In this document: piece by piece, positions 44,898 through 53,665 of the stretch
Position numbering within the stretch: the stretch's first letter is position 1
Layout: each line of letters starts with the position of its first letter
Assembly (NCBI GenBank): GCA_963708515.1
Contig: CAVPSX010000002.1
Coordinates: forward strand, 113,796 to 177,795
DNA: 64,000 nt
Reading direction: 5' to 3'
Origin: JAPLJM01 sp963708515
GTDB lineage: Bacteria; Desulfobacterota; Syntrophia; Syntrophales; Fen-1087
Notes under the pieces: model-generated
Told to the model about the DNA's origin: nothing
The model's database searches: none
The model's input: only the letters and a program-made list of their open reading frames with translations
Program-made: the position numbers and the translations under genes

Positions 44898-46100
44898 TCA
44901 ATGATGTTCCTCTAATTTTTCCGAAATCAGCCGTCCCAGATCGCAACACCGGGCAAGCACGGCCTGGTCCGGGCAGTGACGGGTCTGAATGGGGTCACCG
45001 ACGAGTTCGACCTTCATTTCCGAGAGCGCCTCCTGAATCCGGCTGGGCGCCTCGCCGCTCCATCCGTAGGAACCGAATGCCGCGCCGAGCAGGTTTTTCG
45101 GCTTGATCCCCGTCAGATAGGTCAGAATATCGGCCATGCCTGGCAGCATGTTGTTGTTGAGCGTGGACGACCCCGCGAGCAGCGCCCCCGCATCCAGAAG
45201 TTCATAAGCGACGTCGCTACGGTGGCAGGCATCCATGGACATCAGTTTCACGTTGATGCCGCCGGCGAGGAGGCCCTCTGTGATGGCCAATGCCATCTTT
45301 TCTGTGCTGTGCCACATGGTGCCGTAGACAACCACGGCCTTGCGCGTCGGCTTTTGAGCCGCCCATCCGGCATAACGGGTCAAAATTCCATGAATATCCT
45401 TGCGCCACACGGGGCCGTGATCCGGCGCGATGACCTTGAATTTCAGCCCGGCTGCGGCTATCCGTGCGAGCAGTTTGGTGATCAGGGCCGTGTAAGGCGT
45501 CAGAATGTTGGCAAAGTAGGTGGCCGCCTCGTAGTGCAGGATGGCGGGGTCCATCTCGTCGTCGAACCGCTGGGAAGACGCCAGGTGCATCCCGAAGGCA
45601 TCCTGTGAAAAGAGCGCCTGCTCCTCCGCCAGATAACTGAACATGCTGTCGGGCCAGTGCAGCATGCGGGTTTCGAGGAAGGACAGCTTCATGTTGCCCA
45701 GACTCAAGCTGTCCCCGTCTTTGAGAGGGATCAACGGCAGCTCCCGATGAAAGATCTCCCGGAGCGTTTTGGCGCCCATGACGGAGGTATAGACCTTCTC
45801 CGGCCTGACCGTGTCAATGACCTCAGGCAGGCAGCCCGAATGGTCCATTTCGGAGTGGTTCGAGACGATATATTGAATGTCGCCGGGGTTGATGACCGAG
45901 GCGATGCGCGCCATCATCTCTTCCCGGAAAGGAGCGCGCACCGTGTCCATGAGCGTCACCTTGTCCGCCAGAATCAGATAGGCGTTGTACGTGCTGCCCC
46001 GCTTGGTCATGTAGCCGTGAAAGTCCCGGATATTCCAGTCGATGGCGCCGACCCACCAGATGTGATCGCTGATCCGGATCGCCTTGAATATGTCGTTCAT
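44898..46100 (-). CDS. flavodiiron protein (rubredoxin:oxygen oxidoreductase, FprA-like)
   Basis: Reduces oxygen to water or NO to N2O in the cytoplasm. It is 400 aa. The N-terminal metallo-beta-lactamase-fold domain has the diiron ligands in SNHSEMDHSG near residue 82 and further ligands in SQDAFGMH and APDHGPVW. The C-terminal flavodoxin domain starts near residue 250 (KAVVVYGTMWHSTEKMALAI). It is the first gene of the rubredoxin-rubrerythrin cluster. Confidence 0.94.
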   Translation of the reverse strand: MNDIFKAIRISDHIWWVGAIDWNIRDFHGYMTKRGSTYNAYLILADKVTLMDTVRAPFREEMMARIASVINPGDIQYIVSNHSEMDHSGCLPEVIDTVRPEKVYTSVMGAKTLREIFHRELPLIPLKDGDSLSLGNMKLSFLETRMLHWPDSMFSYLAEEQALFSQDAFGMHLASSQRFDDEMDPAILHYEAATYFANILTPYTALITKLLARIAAAGLKFKVIAPDHGPVWRKDIHGILTRYAGWAAQKPTRKAVVVYGTMWHSTEKMALAITEGLLAGGINVKLMSMDACHRSDVAYELLDAGALLAGSSTLNNNMLPGMADILTYLTGIKPKNLLGAAFGSYGWSGEAPSRIQEALSEMKVELVGDPIQTRHCPDQAVLARCCDLGRLISEKLEEHH

Positions 46101-46248
46101 CGTGCAACCTCGCTCGTGGTGATTTCGTTTGCATTGGGCGTTTCCTTACCCTTTTTTTGCAATAAAGTCAATGATGACGACGTGTTTTTAAGTCGAACCG
46201 CAATAAAGTTTCAAGTGCCATGCCATATCCAGGGGGCTTTTTATTGTG

Positions 46249-46282
46249 AAAGCAATGAAAGCATGTATGCTTTCATTGCTTT
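46249..46282. repeat. perfect 16-bp palindrome with two-base spacer
   Basis: AAAGCAATGAAAGCAT is followed by GT and then the exact complement ATGCTTTCATTGCTTT. It lies in the 508-bp gap between the divergent flavodiiron and thiolase genes. No T-run follows on either strand, so it is not a standard terminator. It may be a regulator site or RNA hairpin. Confidence 0.7.
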
Positions 46283-46496
46283 GTACTTCATCCGGGTAGC
46301 GATACTATCCATAAGTCTTTCTCTATCAGAGAAATTTGAACAGGGTTTACTCGGTATGTCTTTGACTGGCGCCGCGATTGTTGCTCTCATTCCCTTCAAC
46401 CCATGGCGATTTCAATCACCGGTGACCATTGTCGTTACGCTTGTTCGATCCCTGATCCTCCGTACTGATAAAGAGCACCCTGCCGTGCGGCAGTGA
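46263..46496 (+). CDS. possible small membrane protein, unrecognised
   Basis: An ATG inside the palindrome opens a 77-aa frame, MYAFIALYFIRVAILSISLS at the start and LGMSLTGAAIVALIPFNPW in the middle, so two possible membrane segments. There is no clear ribosome site. It may be a fragment of a DUF2892-type protein or a chance frame. Low confidence. Confidence 0.25.
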   Translation: MYAFIALYFIRVAILSISLSLSEKFEQGLLGMSLTGAAIVALIPFNPWRFQSPVTIVVTLVRSLILRTDKEHPAVRQ

Positions 46497-46528
46497 GTTG
46501 AACGATCCGTTCAATCATCCTGGTTGAC

Positions 46529-46558
46529 ATCAGGCGGATCTTATAATATTAGCCTGAT
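46529..46558. promoter_or_regulatory. operator-like inverted repeat around a TATAAT box upstream of the thiolase gene
   Basis: ATCAGGC (46529-46535) and GCCTGAT (46552-46558) are perfect complements separated by 16 bases that contain TATAAT (46542-46547). It is 50 bp upstream of the thiolase ATG. The arrangement suggests a repressor site over a -10 box. A TTGACA is nearby but only 12 bases from TATAAT, too close for a normal -35. Confidence 0.4.
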
Positions 46559-46608
46559 ACCGATCAATTCGCTCACTTATCATAAAAAATCATAAAAGGA
46601 GATTTGCA

Positions 46609-47859
46609 ATGAAAGACGTCGTTATCGTTTCTGCCTGTCGCACCGCCATCGGAGGGTATGGCGGCACCCTGAAAGACTTGAACACGCCCGTTCTCGGCAG
46701 CATTGTCATGAAAGAGGCCGTTAAGCGGGCTGGCATTGACCCGGCCGTGATCGATGATGTTCGTTTCGGCTGCTGCATGGAACCGGTCGATGGCCTGAAC
46801 TCGGCCCGTGTCGCCGCGCTGATGGCGGGCATTCCAGATACGGTTCCTGCGGTTACGGTCAACCGGGTCTGCATCTCCGGCATGGAAGCCGTTTTATCGG
46901 GCGTGGCCCTGATCCGGGGCGAGATGGCGGACGTCATCCTGGCAGGCGGCATGGAGCACATGTCCGGCATTGCCTATTCGGTTCCGGCGGCGCGCTGGGG
47001 ATGCCGTCTCCAGGATAATGTGTTTGTGGACAATCTCATTCACGGCCTCCATGCAGGTTCCCACATGCTGCCGGGCCTCGAAAGGGGTCCGATCAAGGAC
47101 GGACCGGTCGTTGACGCGTTCCGGGGCAAACCTTACATCATGGGCATCACGGCGGAACTCGTTGCCTATAAACACAACCTGAGCCGTGAAGAGATCGACG
47201 AAGTCGCCCTGCGCAGCCACAACAACGTGGAGAGGGCCACGAAAGAAGGCGACTTCAGGGAGGAAATCGTTCCCATTGAACTGCCCCAGAAAAAGGGCAA
47301 GCCGCCCGTGATCTTCGAGAGGGATGAACATTTCCGTCCCGGGATGACCATGGACGACCTGGCCAAGCTACCGGCCGCGTTTTTGCCGAAAATCGGCAAG
47401 GTTACGGCGGGTAATGCATCGGGCATCAACGACGGCGCCAGCGCCATGCTGCTTATGTCGGCCGAGAAGGCCAAAGAGCTGGGCCTGAAACCACTGGCCC
47501 GCATCAAGGCATTTGGCCGCGGCGGCTGTCATCCGTCGATCATGGGACTGAGTCCCGTTCCGGCGGTACAAGACCTGCTGACCAGATCCCGCTTGAAACT
47601 CGAAGACTTTGATCTCATCGAGGTCAATGAGGCTTTTGCCGCGCAGTATCTGGGTTGTGAACGCGAACTGGGGCTGAACCGGGAGATTACCAACGTCAAC
47701 GGCTCCGGCTGCGGTCTCGGTCATCCGGTGGGTGCCACGGGATGCCGGATCATGGTCACGCTGCTGCACGCCCTGAAGAAGCGGGGCAAGACGCTGGGAT
47801 TGGCGACGCTTTGCGGTGGCGGCGGGGTGTCATTGGCCTGCGTTCTGGAACTGTTGTAG
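46609..47859 (+). CDS. thiolase family protein (acetyl-CoA C-acetyltransferase)
   Basis: Condenses or cleaves acyl-CoA and acetyl-CoA. It is 416 aa. The nucleophile Cys88 is in NRVCISGMEAV, with the later catalytic motifs EVNEAFAAQYLGCE, GHPVGATGCR and the second cysteine in LCGGGGVS. An AGGAG site precedes the ATG. No other beta-oxidation genes are adjacent. In syntrophs such enzymes serve fatty-acid degradation or synthesis. Confidence 0.94.
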   Translation: MKDVVIVSACRTAIGGYGGTLKDLNTPVLGSIVMKEAVKRAGIDPAVIDDVRFGCCMEPVDGLNSARVAALMAGIPDTVPAVTVNRVCISGMEAVLSGVALIRGEMADVILAGGMEHMSGIAYSVPAARWGCRLQDNVFVDNLIHGLHAGSHMLPGLERGPIKDGPVVDAFRGKPYIMGITAELVAYKHNLSREEIDEVALRSHNNVERATKEGDFREEIVPIELPQKKGKPPVIFERDEHFRPGMTMDDLAKLPAAFLPKIGKVTAGNASGINDGASAMLLMSAEKAKELGLKPLARIKAFGRGGCHPSIMGLSPVPAVQDLLTRSRLKLEDFDLIEVNEAFAAQYLGCERELGLNREITNVNGSGCGLGHPVGATGCRIMVTLLHALKKRGKTLGLATLCGGGGVSLACVLELL

Positions 47860-47885
47860 TTTGTTACGCTGAAACAGAGAGGTCC

Positions 47886-48716
47886 ATGCAGAACAGACGC
47901 ACCATATTTTTTATTTCCGATCGGACCGCAATTTCTGCGGAGACGCTGGGCCAGAGCCTGCTGACGCAGTTTGAACAGCTACAATTCTATCAAGTGACAC
48001 TGCCATTCGTGGATACACTGGAAAAGGCGCGGTTCGCCGTCATGCAGATCAACAATGCGGAGCAGCAGAGCGGTGTCAAGCCCATCATCTTCAGCAGTCT
48101 GATCAGTGACGATATCCGGCAGATGATCATGACCGGCAAGGGGGTGGTTTTTGATTTGTTTGATACGTTTATGGGCCGCCTCGAAGAGGAGCTCCGCACA
48201 GCGTCTTCGCACACGATCGGCCGCTATCACGGCCTGGTTAATGATACTGCATACAACTTCCGGATCGATGCCGTCAATTACGCCATTAGCAATGACGACG
48301 GCGCATCCACCAAGGAATACGATAAGGCCGATATCATCCTGATTGGCGTGTCGCGGGCGGGGAAAACACCCACCTGCCTCTACATGGGGCTTCAGTTCGG
48401 GATTTACGCCGCCAACTATCCTCTCACGGAAGAAGACTTATTCGATCGGGACGGATACCTGCCGGCGGCGCTGGCGCCTTTCCGGCGGAAGCTGTTCGGG
48501 CTGACCATCAGCCCGGAGCGTCTCTATCACATCCGCAGCCGCCGCCGCCCGGACAGCCGTTACTCCTCGTTCGAACAATGCCGCCAGGAAGTCGCCTTAG
48601 CGGAGACGCTCTTTCAGTATGAGGATATTCCCTTCATCAACATCACGACCATGTCTGTGGAAGAAATCGCCGCGACCGTCTTGCACGAATGCAACCTGCG
48701 GCGCCGTGTCGTCTGA
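47886..48716 (+). CDS. ppsR: pyruvate, phosphate dikinase/PEP synthase regulatory kinase-phosphotransferase (PpsR/DUF299)
   Basis: ADP-dependent kinase and Pi-dependent phosphorylase that switches PEP synthase or PPDK off and on. It is 276 aa from the ATG at 47886. The in-frame codons upstream belong to the thiolase region. The start RTIFFISDRTAISAETLGQS and the nucleotide loop LIGVSRAGKTPTCLYMG near residue 150 are diagnostic. Its target gene is not in the window. Confidence 0.93.
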   Translation: MQNRRTIFFISDRTAISAETLGQSLLTQFEQLQFYQVTLPFVDTLEKARFAVMQINNAEQQSGVKPIIFSSLISDDIRQMIMTGKGVVFDLFDTFMGRLEEELRTASSHTIGRYHGLVNDTAYNFRIDAVNYAISNDDGASTKEYDKADIILIGVSRAGKTPTCLYMGLQFGIYAANYPLTEEDLFDRDGYLPAALAPFRRKLFGLTISPERLYHIRSRRRPDSRYSSFEQCRQEVALAETLFQYEDIPFINITTMSVEEIAATVLHECNLRRRVV

Positions 48717-48728
48717 GAGGAACGGGCC

Positions 48729-49076
48729 ATGAGCAATGAAACGGACCGCCGTCCCTGGGGCTATTATGAGGTTCTCGCGGACGAACCGGATCACAAGGTC
48801 AAACGGATCTACGTCTATCCTGGTCAACGCCTAAGTCTGCAGCGTCATCGCCGCCGCGCCGAGCACTGGTTCGTCCTCCGGGGCGAAGCGGTGGTGATGC
48901 TGGGAGAAAAAGAATTACTCGTGAAGAGCGGCGATTCGGTCAATATTCCGGAAGGAGAAATCCATCGGATCGCCAACAGAGGGCCGGCTCCGCTGATCTA
49001 TATCGAGGTCCAGACCGGAGCATATTTCGGGGAAGACGATATTGAAAGGATCGAAGACGATTATGGCCGGATCTGA
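48729..49076 (+). CDS. cupin, mannose-6-phosphate isomerase type II-like
   Basis: A stand-alone 115-aa cupin similar to the isomerase domain of ManC: RPWGYYEVL at the start, then PGQRLSLQRHRRRAEHWFVL with metal-ligand histidines and VNIPEGEIHRIAN. It may isomerise mannose-6-phosphate, or be a small sugar-binding cupin. It starts 12 bp after ppsR. Confidence 0.85.
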   Translation: MSNETDRRPWGYYEVLADEPDHKVKRIYVYPGQRLSLQRHRRRAEHWFVLRGEAVVMLGEKELLVKSGDSVNIPEGEIHRIANRGPAPLIYIEVQTGAYFGEDDIERIEDDYGRI

Positions 49077-49130
49077 CAGGCCGCCGTCTTTTGTCGCTGA
49101 AACCATCCCGTTCATCATCACGCAAGACAT

Positions 49131-49198
49131 AGAAAAATGGTTTTGCTGCGGAACATGAGGAATTTTCGCCAAACCGATGATCCGTTCATGTGAAGCTC
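49131..49198. repeat. short, diverged copy of inverted-repeat family 2
   Basis: It begins AGAAAAATGGTTTTGCTGCG and ends TCCGTTCATGTGAAGCTC, resembling the two ends of copy C (GAAAAATGGCTTCG and CCGGTTATGCGAAGCTC), with a shortened interior. It lies between the cupin and the lysine-rich protein genes. Confidence 0.4.
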
Positions 49199-49210
49199 TT
49201 ACGGGATGAC

Positions 49211-49315
49211 TCAGGCCGGAGCGCTTTTTTTCAGCTTTTTCGCCGCCTTTTTTTCTTTTGGCGTTTTGCTTGGAGCCTTCTTGGATTCTTTTTTTGCACC
49301 CTTGTCTTTTGCCAT
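49211..49315 (-). CDS. very small lysine-rich protein
   Basis: A 34-aa frame, MAKDKGAKKESKKAPSKTPK at the start and LKKSAPA at the end, with about 15 lysines and many alanine, serine and proline residues. An AAGGGG site lies about eight bases upstream of the ATG. It resembles histone-H1-like or PAKKA-type basic tails and could bind nucleic acid. No family is recognised. It lies 16 bp after the membrane protein gene on the same strand. Confidence 0.5.
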   Translation of the reverse strand: MAKDKGAKKESKKAPSKTPKEKKAAKKLKKSAPA

Positions 49316-49331
49316 GATTGAAACCCCTTTG

Positions 49332-49730
49332 TTATATAAATCCAGCGGTCCTTAATCCCGACAGAATCGCTGCCAGGCCGACGATGAGCGTGACCCTTCC
49401 GGACAAACGATGTTTGTCACGCAGCTGTTTTGCCTTTTCCCTGATTTTGAACTGCAATTGACCCAGCACCGGTGTCACATAGGCCAAAAAGATCATGGCC
49501 AGGCCGCCCCATGCATGGGGGACCCTGATATGTCCGCCGCCGTCCTGATCGACCATCAGAAACGCCGCGACCAGACCCGGCAGCATGACGAACGAACCCG
49601 TCATGCTGCATGTTTTATGGGCCTTCAGCCACCAGCGATTCTGCCGCTGAAATCTGGCGATCCCGATGCCGGCCGCCATCAGCAGGAATCCCATGCCCAT
49701 GGCGCCGGCGTGAAGATAAAAAAAAGGCAT
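49332..49730 (-). CDS. small membrane protein, cytochrome b561/DUF4079-like
   Basis: A 132-aa protein with four hydrophobic segments and well-placed histidines (FFYLHAGAMGMGFLLMAAGI, WLKAHKTCSMTG, RVPHAWGGLAMIF, DKHRLSGRV). This pattern resembles small b-type cytochromes, but heme binding is not proven. It directly follows the gene of a small exported protein, one base apart, so the two likely act together. Confidence 0.7.
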   Translation of the reverse strand: MPFFYLHAGAMGMGFLLMAAGIGIARFQRQNRWWLKAHKTCSMTGSFVMLPGLVAAFLMVDQDGGGHIRVPHAWGGLAMIFLAYVTPVLGQLQFKIREKAKQLRDKHRLSGRVTLIVGLAAILSGLRTAGFI

Positions 49731-49731
49731 A

Positions 49732-50127
49732 TTATATCGGAGCGGATTTGCCGGGTTGGCCGACTTTCAGTGTTTCCGTCTTGGAACCGAATTTATTGCA
49801 GTATGCCTTGACTTCAAGGGTGTCGCCGGCGGTGGCGGTGACCTTGTAGGAATAGATAACGGTCTCGGCAGTCTGGTCCTTGTACTCCTGCAGGTTCACC
49901 AGATTGCCGTTCTTTTTGATCTCCACCTTATTGATATAGTGGCTGTCCGAGAAACGGGTGTGCGTAATGGATACTTTCAGCGTCTGTGTCGATATGTCAT
50001 AGTCAAGCTTGACTTCGCCAGGCGAGTGGGCAATGACCACTTCCGGGCAGAGCATCAGAAACACCGCTGCCGTAAACAACAATCCGGTTACAATAACTCG
50101 ATTTCTACCCGACTTTTTCATATGCAT
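49732..50127 (-). CDS. small exported protein of unknown function
   Basis: A 131-aa protein with a Sec signal peptide (VIVTGLLFTAAVFLMLCPEV, cleaved near VIAHS). The mature part is beta-rich (VKLDYDISTQTLKVSITHTR, ETVIYSYKVTATAGDTLEV), like an immunoglobulin-type or desulfoferrodoxin/SoxZ-like fold. A conserved His-x-x-Arg and a single mature Cys are seen. It is probably periplasmic and is paired with the membrane protein next to it. Confidence 0.65.
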   Translation of the reverse strand: MHMKKSGRNRVIVTGLLFTAAVFLMLCPEVVIAHSPGEVKLDYDISTQTLKVSITHTRFSDSHYINKVEIKKNGNLVNLQEYKDQTAETVIYSYKVTATAGDTLEVKAYCNKFGSKTETLKVGQPGKSAPI

Positions 50128-50195
50128 GGGATCCTCCTTTTGTTATTTGTCGATTATGGGGCGGGTTGACTCACCCTGTACGCCGGTTAATCTGT

Positions 50196-51035
50196 TTATA
50201 ACTCAATTTCCATGTCCTGACGAACGGCGAAGCACTGCATGGCGCTGCCGTTCTGCCTTAGGATTTTCTTGCAGTCCCTGACAAAGGCATCCACCTGCCG
50301 ATCCGATCGTTCCTGATTGTGGTGATATAAGCCTAACCGTTTCACACCCGCTTCCTGCGACAGCCGCAGGGCGTCCCCGTAGGTTGAATGACCCCAGGCC
50401 TTTTTCGTCTTATACTCGCTGTCGTCGTATTCGGCATCGTGGATCAGCAAATCGGCACCGGCAGAAAATTTGCGATAATCACTAAAAGTCATGCCGCCAC
50501 GATGTCTGTGCCCCAGTTCGTTGTCCGTCAGAAAGACAAAGCTCTTCCCGTCTTCACAGAATTTATAGCCGACCCCCTGATTGGGATGGCTCAAGGGGAT
50601 GGAGGTAACGGTCATCGAATTCAGCACATATTCCAAACCGCAGCTTTCATGATAGGCAATGTTTGCTTTGACATCTTCGAAATTGACCGGAAAATTGGGC
50701 GCCGCCATAATGACGGAAATGATGTACTTCACCGAAGTCTGTATGAAGGGACAGCCGAACATGGCGATCTGTGTATTCCTGTAATAAATGGGCCTGAAAA
50801 AGGGAAATCCCATGATGTGGTCCCAGTGGCCATGGGTGAACAACATGGTGAAGACACGTCTCTTTTCCTCCATCAGCCGATGGCCCAGGCGCCGGATTCC
50901 CGAGCCGGCGTCCACGATAATGACATCATTGTTTTTCGTCCTGATCTCGATGCAGGGGGTGTCTCCTCCATATTTCAGATATTGCTTTCCGGAAACGGGA
51001 ATGGACCCGCGAGCCCCCCAACATCTTATAATCAC
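50196..51035 (-). CDS. metallo-beta-lactamase-fold hydrolase (RNase Z/cyclic-nucleotide phosphodiesterase-like)
   Basis: A 279-aa protein. It starts MIIRCWGARGSIPVSGKQYL, typical of the group of beta-lactamase-fold enzymes with GARGS. The metal ligands are in FTHGHWDHIMGFPFF and later HDAEY and WGHSTYGDAL. Members hydrolyse phosphodiesters; the exact substrate is unknown. It is divergent from copZ-copA. Confidence 0.85.
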   Translation of the reverse strand: MIIRCWGARGSIPVSGKQYLKYGGDTPCIEIRTKNNDVIIVDAGSGIRRLGHRLMEEKRRVFTMLFTHGHWDHIMGFPFFRPIYYRNTQIAMFGCPFIQTSVKYIISVIMAAPNFPVNFEDVKANIAYHESCGLEYVLNSMTVTSIPLSHPNQGVGYKFCEDGKSFVFLTDNELGHRHRGGMTFSDYRKFSAGADLLIHDAEYDDSEYKTKKAWGHSTYGDALRLSQEAGVKRLGLYHHNQERSDRQVDAFVRDCKKILRQNGSAMQCFAVRQDMEIEL

Positions 51036-51220
51036 TGAACTCCCTCCAAGAACAAAGTTGGCTCACTATAACCAGATTTTGTCTTTGAATCAAGGTTTTT
51101 TTGGGTCACCGTTTCAGAGAAGACATATTTTACGTGACAACCGGTGGTGGTGTGACTATTTTATCAAGGACGCGTATGCTGATTATGAAAAAAATGATAG
51201 GAGAGAACAAGGGGGAGACC

Positions 51221-51418
51221 ATGAAAACGATCAAAGTGAAAGGAATGTCCTGCAGTCACTGCGTGAAGGCCGTTACGGCAGCATTGCAGGCCGTTGACGG
51301 TGTCGATCATGTGAAGGTCAGCCTGGAAACGGGCGAGGCGACGTTTGATGAGAATAATCAAGTGGATATGTCTGTGCTTAAAGAAAAAATCAGGAAGGCG
51401 GGATTTGATGTTGGCTGA
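51221..51418 (+). CDS. copZ: copper chaperone CopZ (heavy-metal-associated domain)
   Basis: A 65-aa HMA domain with the metal-binding motif KGMSCSHCVKAV. The ATG at 51221 is chosen because GGGGGAG lies just upstream and the protein then begins MKTIKVKGMSCSHC. In-frame codons before it are not conserved. It delivers Cu(I) to the ATPase, whose start overlaps its last codons. Confidence 0.9.
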   Translation: MKTIKVKGMSCSHCVKAVTAALQAVDGVDHVKVSLETGEATFDENNQVDMSVLKEKIRKAGFDVG

Positions 51419-53660
51419 GAAAAATACGGAGGGACGAACCACGATCTCCGTTGGCGGCATGACCTGCGCCGCCTGTGTCCGGCGCGTGGAAACGGCGTTG
51501 ATGGATGTGAAAGGCGTGACCGATGTGGCCGTTAATCTTGCCACAGCGAAAGCGACGATCATGCACAATGAAGCCTGGGGAGGCGAGGCGGCGTTGCAAC
51601 AGACGGTAGTCGATCAGGGCTATGAGTATCTGGGCATTGCCGATGCGGGCACCGAAGATCCGATCAGGGTGGAGCGGGAAAAAGAATATAAAGATCTTAA
51701 AAGGCGTTTCATTGCAGGCGCCGTCCTGTCTGTTCCCATATTCCTGGGTTCCATGCAGCACTGGTTTCCCTTTCTCATGGGGGTTCCCAGGCAGTCTGTG
51801 CTGATCCTCGTCTTCATTCTGACGACGCCCGTGGTCTTCTGGGTGGGCAGCCGGTTTCTGATTGGCGCCTTCAAGGCGGCAAAGCAGAAAACCACGGACA
51901 TGAATACCCTGGTGGCGGTGGGGGCGCTGGCCGCCTATCTGTATTCCACGCTGGCTACATTCTGGCCTCATTTTTTCATGGTCGCCGATTTGATGCCCCA
52001 TGTCTATTATGACGGTGCGGCCATCATCATCACCCTGATCGTTTTGGGCCGAATGCTGGAGGCCAAGGCCAAAGGCAAGACCGGTCTCGCCATTCAGCGT
52101 CTGATGGGCCTGAAACCCAAAACGGCCCGCGTCATCCGTGGGGATCAGGAGGTGGACATCGCCATTGAATCGGTCCGGAAAGGCGATCTGATCCGAGTCC
52201 GGCCCGGCGAAAAGATACCTACGGACGGGATCGTGGTTTCCGGTTCATCCACGGTCGATGAATCCATGCTGACTGGTGAGAGTATGCCCGCAGTCAAGGA
52301 AAGCGGCCAGGACGTTTTTGCTGCAACGATGAACACGACCGGCAGTTTCACCTTCCGGGCAACCAAAATCGGCGCCGAGACGGCGCTGGCGCAGATTATC
52401 CGGCTGGTGGAAGAGGCCCAGGGATCGAAAGCCCCGATTCAGCGGCTGGCGGACCGTGTGGCTTCCGTATTCGTACCGGTGGTTTTCGTTATTGCGATCC
52501 TGACCTTTGTGGCCTGGTATTATGTTGTTCCGGATCCCACGTTCAGCCGTGCTCTCCTTAACTTTGTGTCCGTCCTGGTCATTGCATGTCCCTGCGCTCT
52601 GGGGCTGGCGACACCCACGGCGGTCATGGTCGGCACCGGACTGGGAGCGGAAAACGGCATCCTCATCAAGGGCGGAGAGAGTCTGGAAAACGCCTCCAGG
52701 CTCACCATGGTGGTATTTGACAAGACGGGCACCCTGACCAAGGGGGAACCGGAAGTCACGGACATCATGACGGCGCCGGGCGTGTCGCAGGAAAGGGTTT
52801 TACAAGCGGCTTTTTCCATCGACGTTCTGTCCGAACACCCCCTGGCACAGGCCATTGCAGAGAAGGCCAGAAAGGAAAACATAACGCCTCTTCCCGTCGA
52901 GCAATTCGAAGCGGTTTCAGGTTTCGGCGCCAGGGCGATGGTCAACGGACAGATGCATTTACTGGGGAATCTCCGGTTCATGGAGGCGTCGGGCGTTGAA
53001 ATGAATGGTCTGGATCAAGCCGCGACGCGACTGTCGGCAGAAGGAAAAACCTGTGTTTTTATCGCTGAAAAAAATAAAGCCACAGGCGCTCTGAGTCTTT
53101 ATGATGTTCCCAAGGCTACGGCCACAGAAGCCATCACCGAACTGAAGAAAATGGGATTGAAAGTTGCCATGATGTCGGGCGACCATGCACAGACAGCCCG
53201 AAGTGTCGGTGCGATATTGGGAATCGATCAGATCATGGCGGAGGTCCTCCCGGGGGATAAATCTTCAGAGATAAAGCGACTGCAGTCGCAGGGAGAGATG
53301 GTTGCCATGGTGGGAGACGGAATCAACGACGCCCCAGCCCTGGCATCGGCGGACATCGGCATCGCCATCGGCGCGGGTACGGATGTGGCTATCGAAGCCA
53401 GCGACATCACATTGATGAACGACGATCTGAGATCTGTCGCCGCTGCCATCCGGCTTTCCTTCGCCACGATGAAGGTGATTCGGCAGAACCTGTTCTGGGC
53501 CTTTATCTACAATATCATTGGGATCCCCATCGCCGCCGGCGTTCTCTACCCCTTCGGCGGCATTCTCCTGAATCCCGAATTTGCTGCCGCGGCCATGGCC
53601 ATGAGTTCCGTTTCCGTCGTCGGCAATTCCCTGCGCCTGCGGCGAGCATGGAAAGCCTGA
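51408..53660 (+). CDS. copA: copper-translocating P-type ATPase
   Basis: Exports Cu(I) across the inner membrane. It is 750 aa from the ATG at 51408, which overlaps the end of copZ by 11 bases. One N-terminal HMA domain has GGMTCAACVRRVE. There are eight membrane segments, the TGES phosphatase motif (MLTGESMPAV), the ion-binding CPC (VIACPCALGLATPTAV), the phosphorylation site DKTGTLTKGEP and the hinge GDGINDAPALA. It is convergent with the following gene, only 5 bp away. Confidence 0.95.
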   Translation: MLAEKNTEGRTTISVGGMTCAACVRRVETALMDVKGVTDVAVNLATAKATIMHNEAWGGEAALQQTVVDQGYEYLGIADAGTEDPIRVEREKEYKDLKRRFIAGAVLSVPIFLGSMQHWFPFLMGVPRQSVLILVFILTTPVVFWVGSRFLIGAFKAAKQKTTDMNTLVAVGALAAYLYSTLATFWPHFFMVADLMPHVYYDGAAIIITLIVLGRMLEAKAKGKTGLAIQRLMGLKPKTARVIRGDQEVDIAIESVRKGDLIRVRPGEKIPTDGIVVSGSSTVDESMLTGESMPAVKESGQDVFAATMNTTGSFTFRATKIGAETALAQIIRLVEEAQGSKAPIQRLADRVASVFVPVVFVIAILTFVAWYYVVPDPTFSRALLNFVSVLVIACPCALGLATPTAVMVGTGLGAENGILIKGGESLENASRLTMVVFDKTGTLTKGEPEVTDIMTAPGVSQERVLQAAFSIDVLSEHPLAQAIAEKARKENITPLPVEQFEAVSGFGARAMVNGQMHLLGNLRFMEASGVEMNGLDQAATRLSAEGKTCVFIAEKNKATGALSLYDVPKATATEAITELKKMGLKVAMMSGDHAQTARSVGAILGIDQIMAEVLPGDKSSEIKRLQSQGEMVAMVGDGINDAPALASADIGIAIGAGTDVAIEASDITLMNDDLRSVAAAIRLSFATMKVIRQNLFWAFIYNIIGIPIAAGVLYPFGGILLNPEFAAAAMAMSSVSVVGNSLRLRRAWKA

Positions 53661-53665
53661 TTTCC

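Noticed and set aside
46524..46547. TTGACA and TATAAT before the thiolase gene as a standard promoter
   Set aside because: The spacing is only 12 bases, too short for a normal sigma-70 promoter. The inverted repeat around TATAAT was kept as a separate item.
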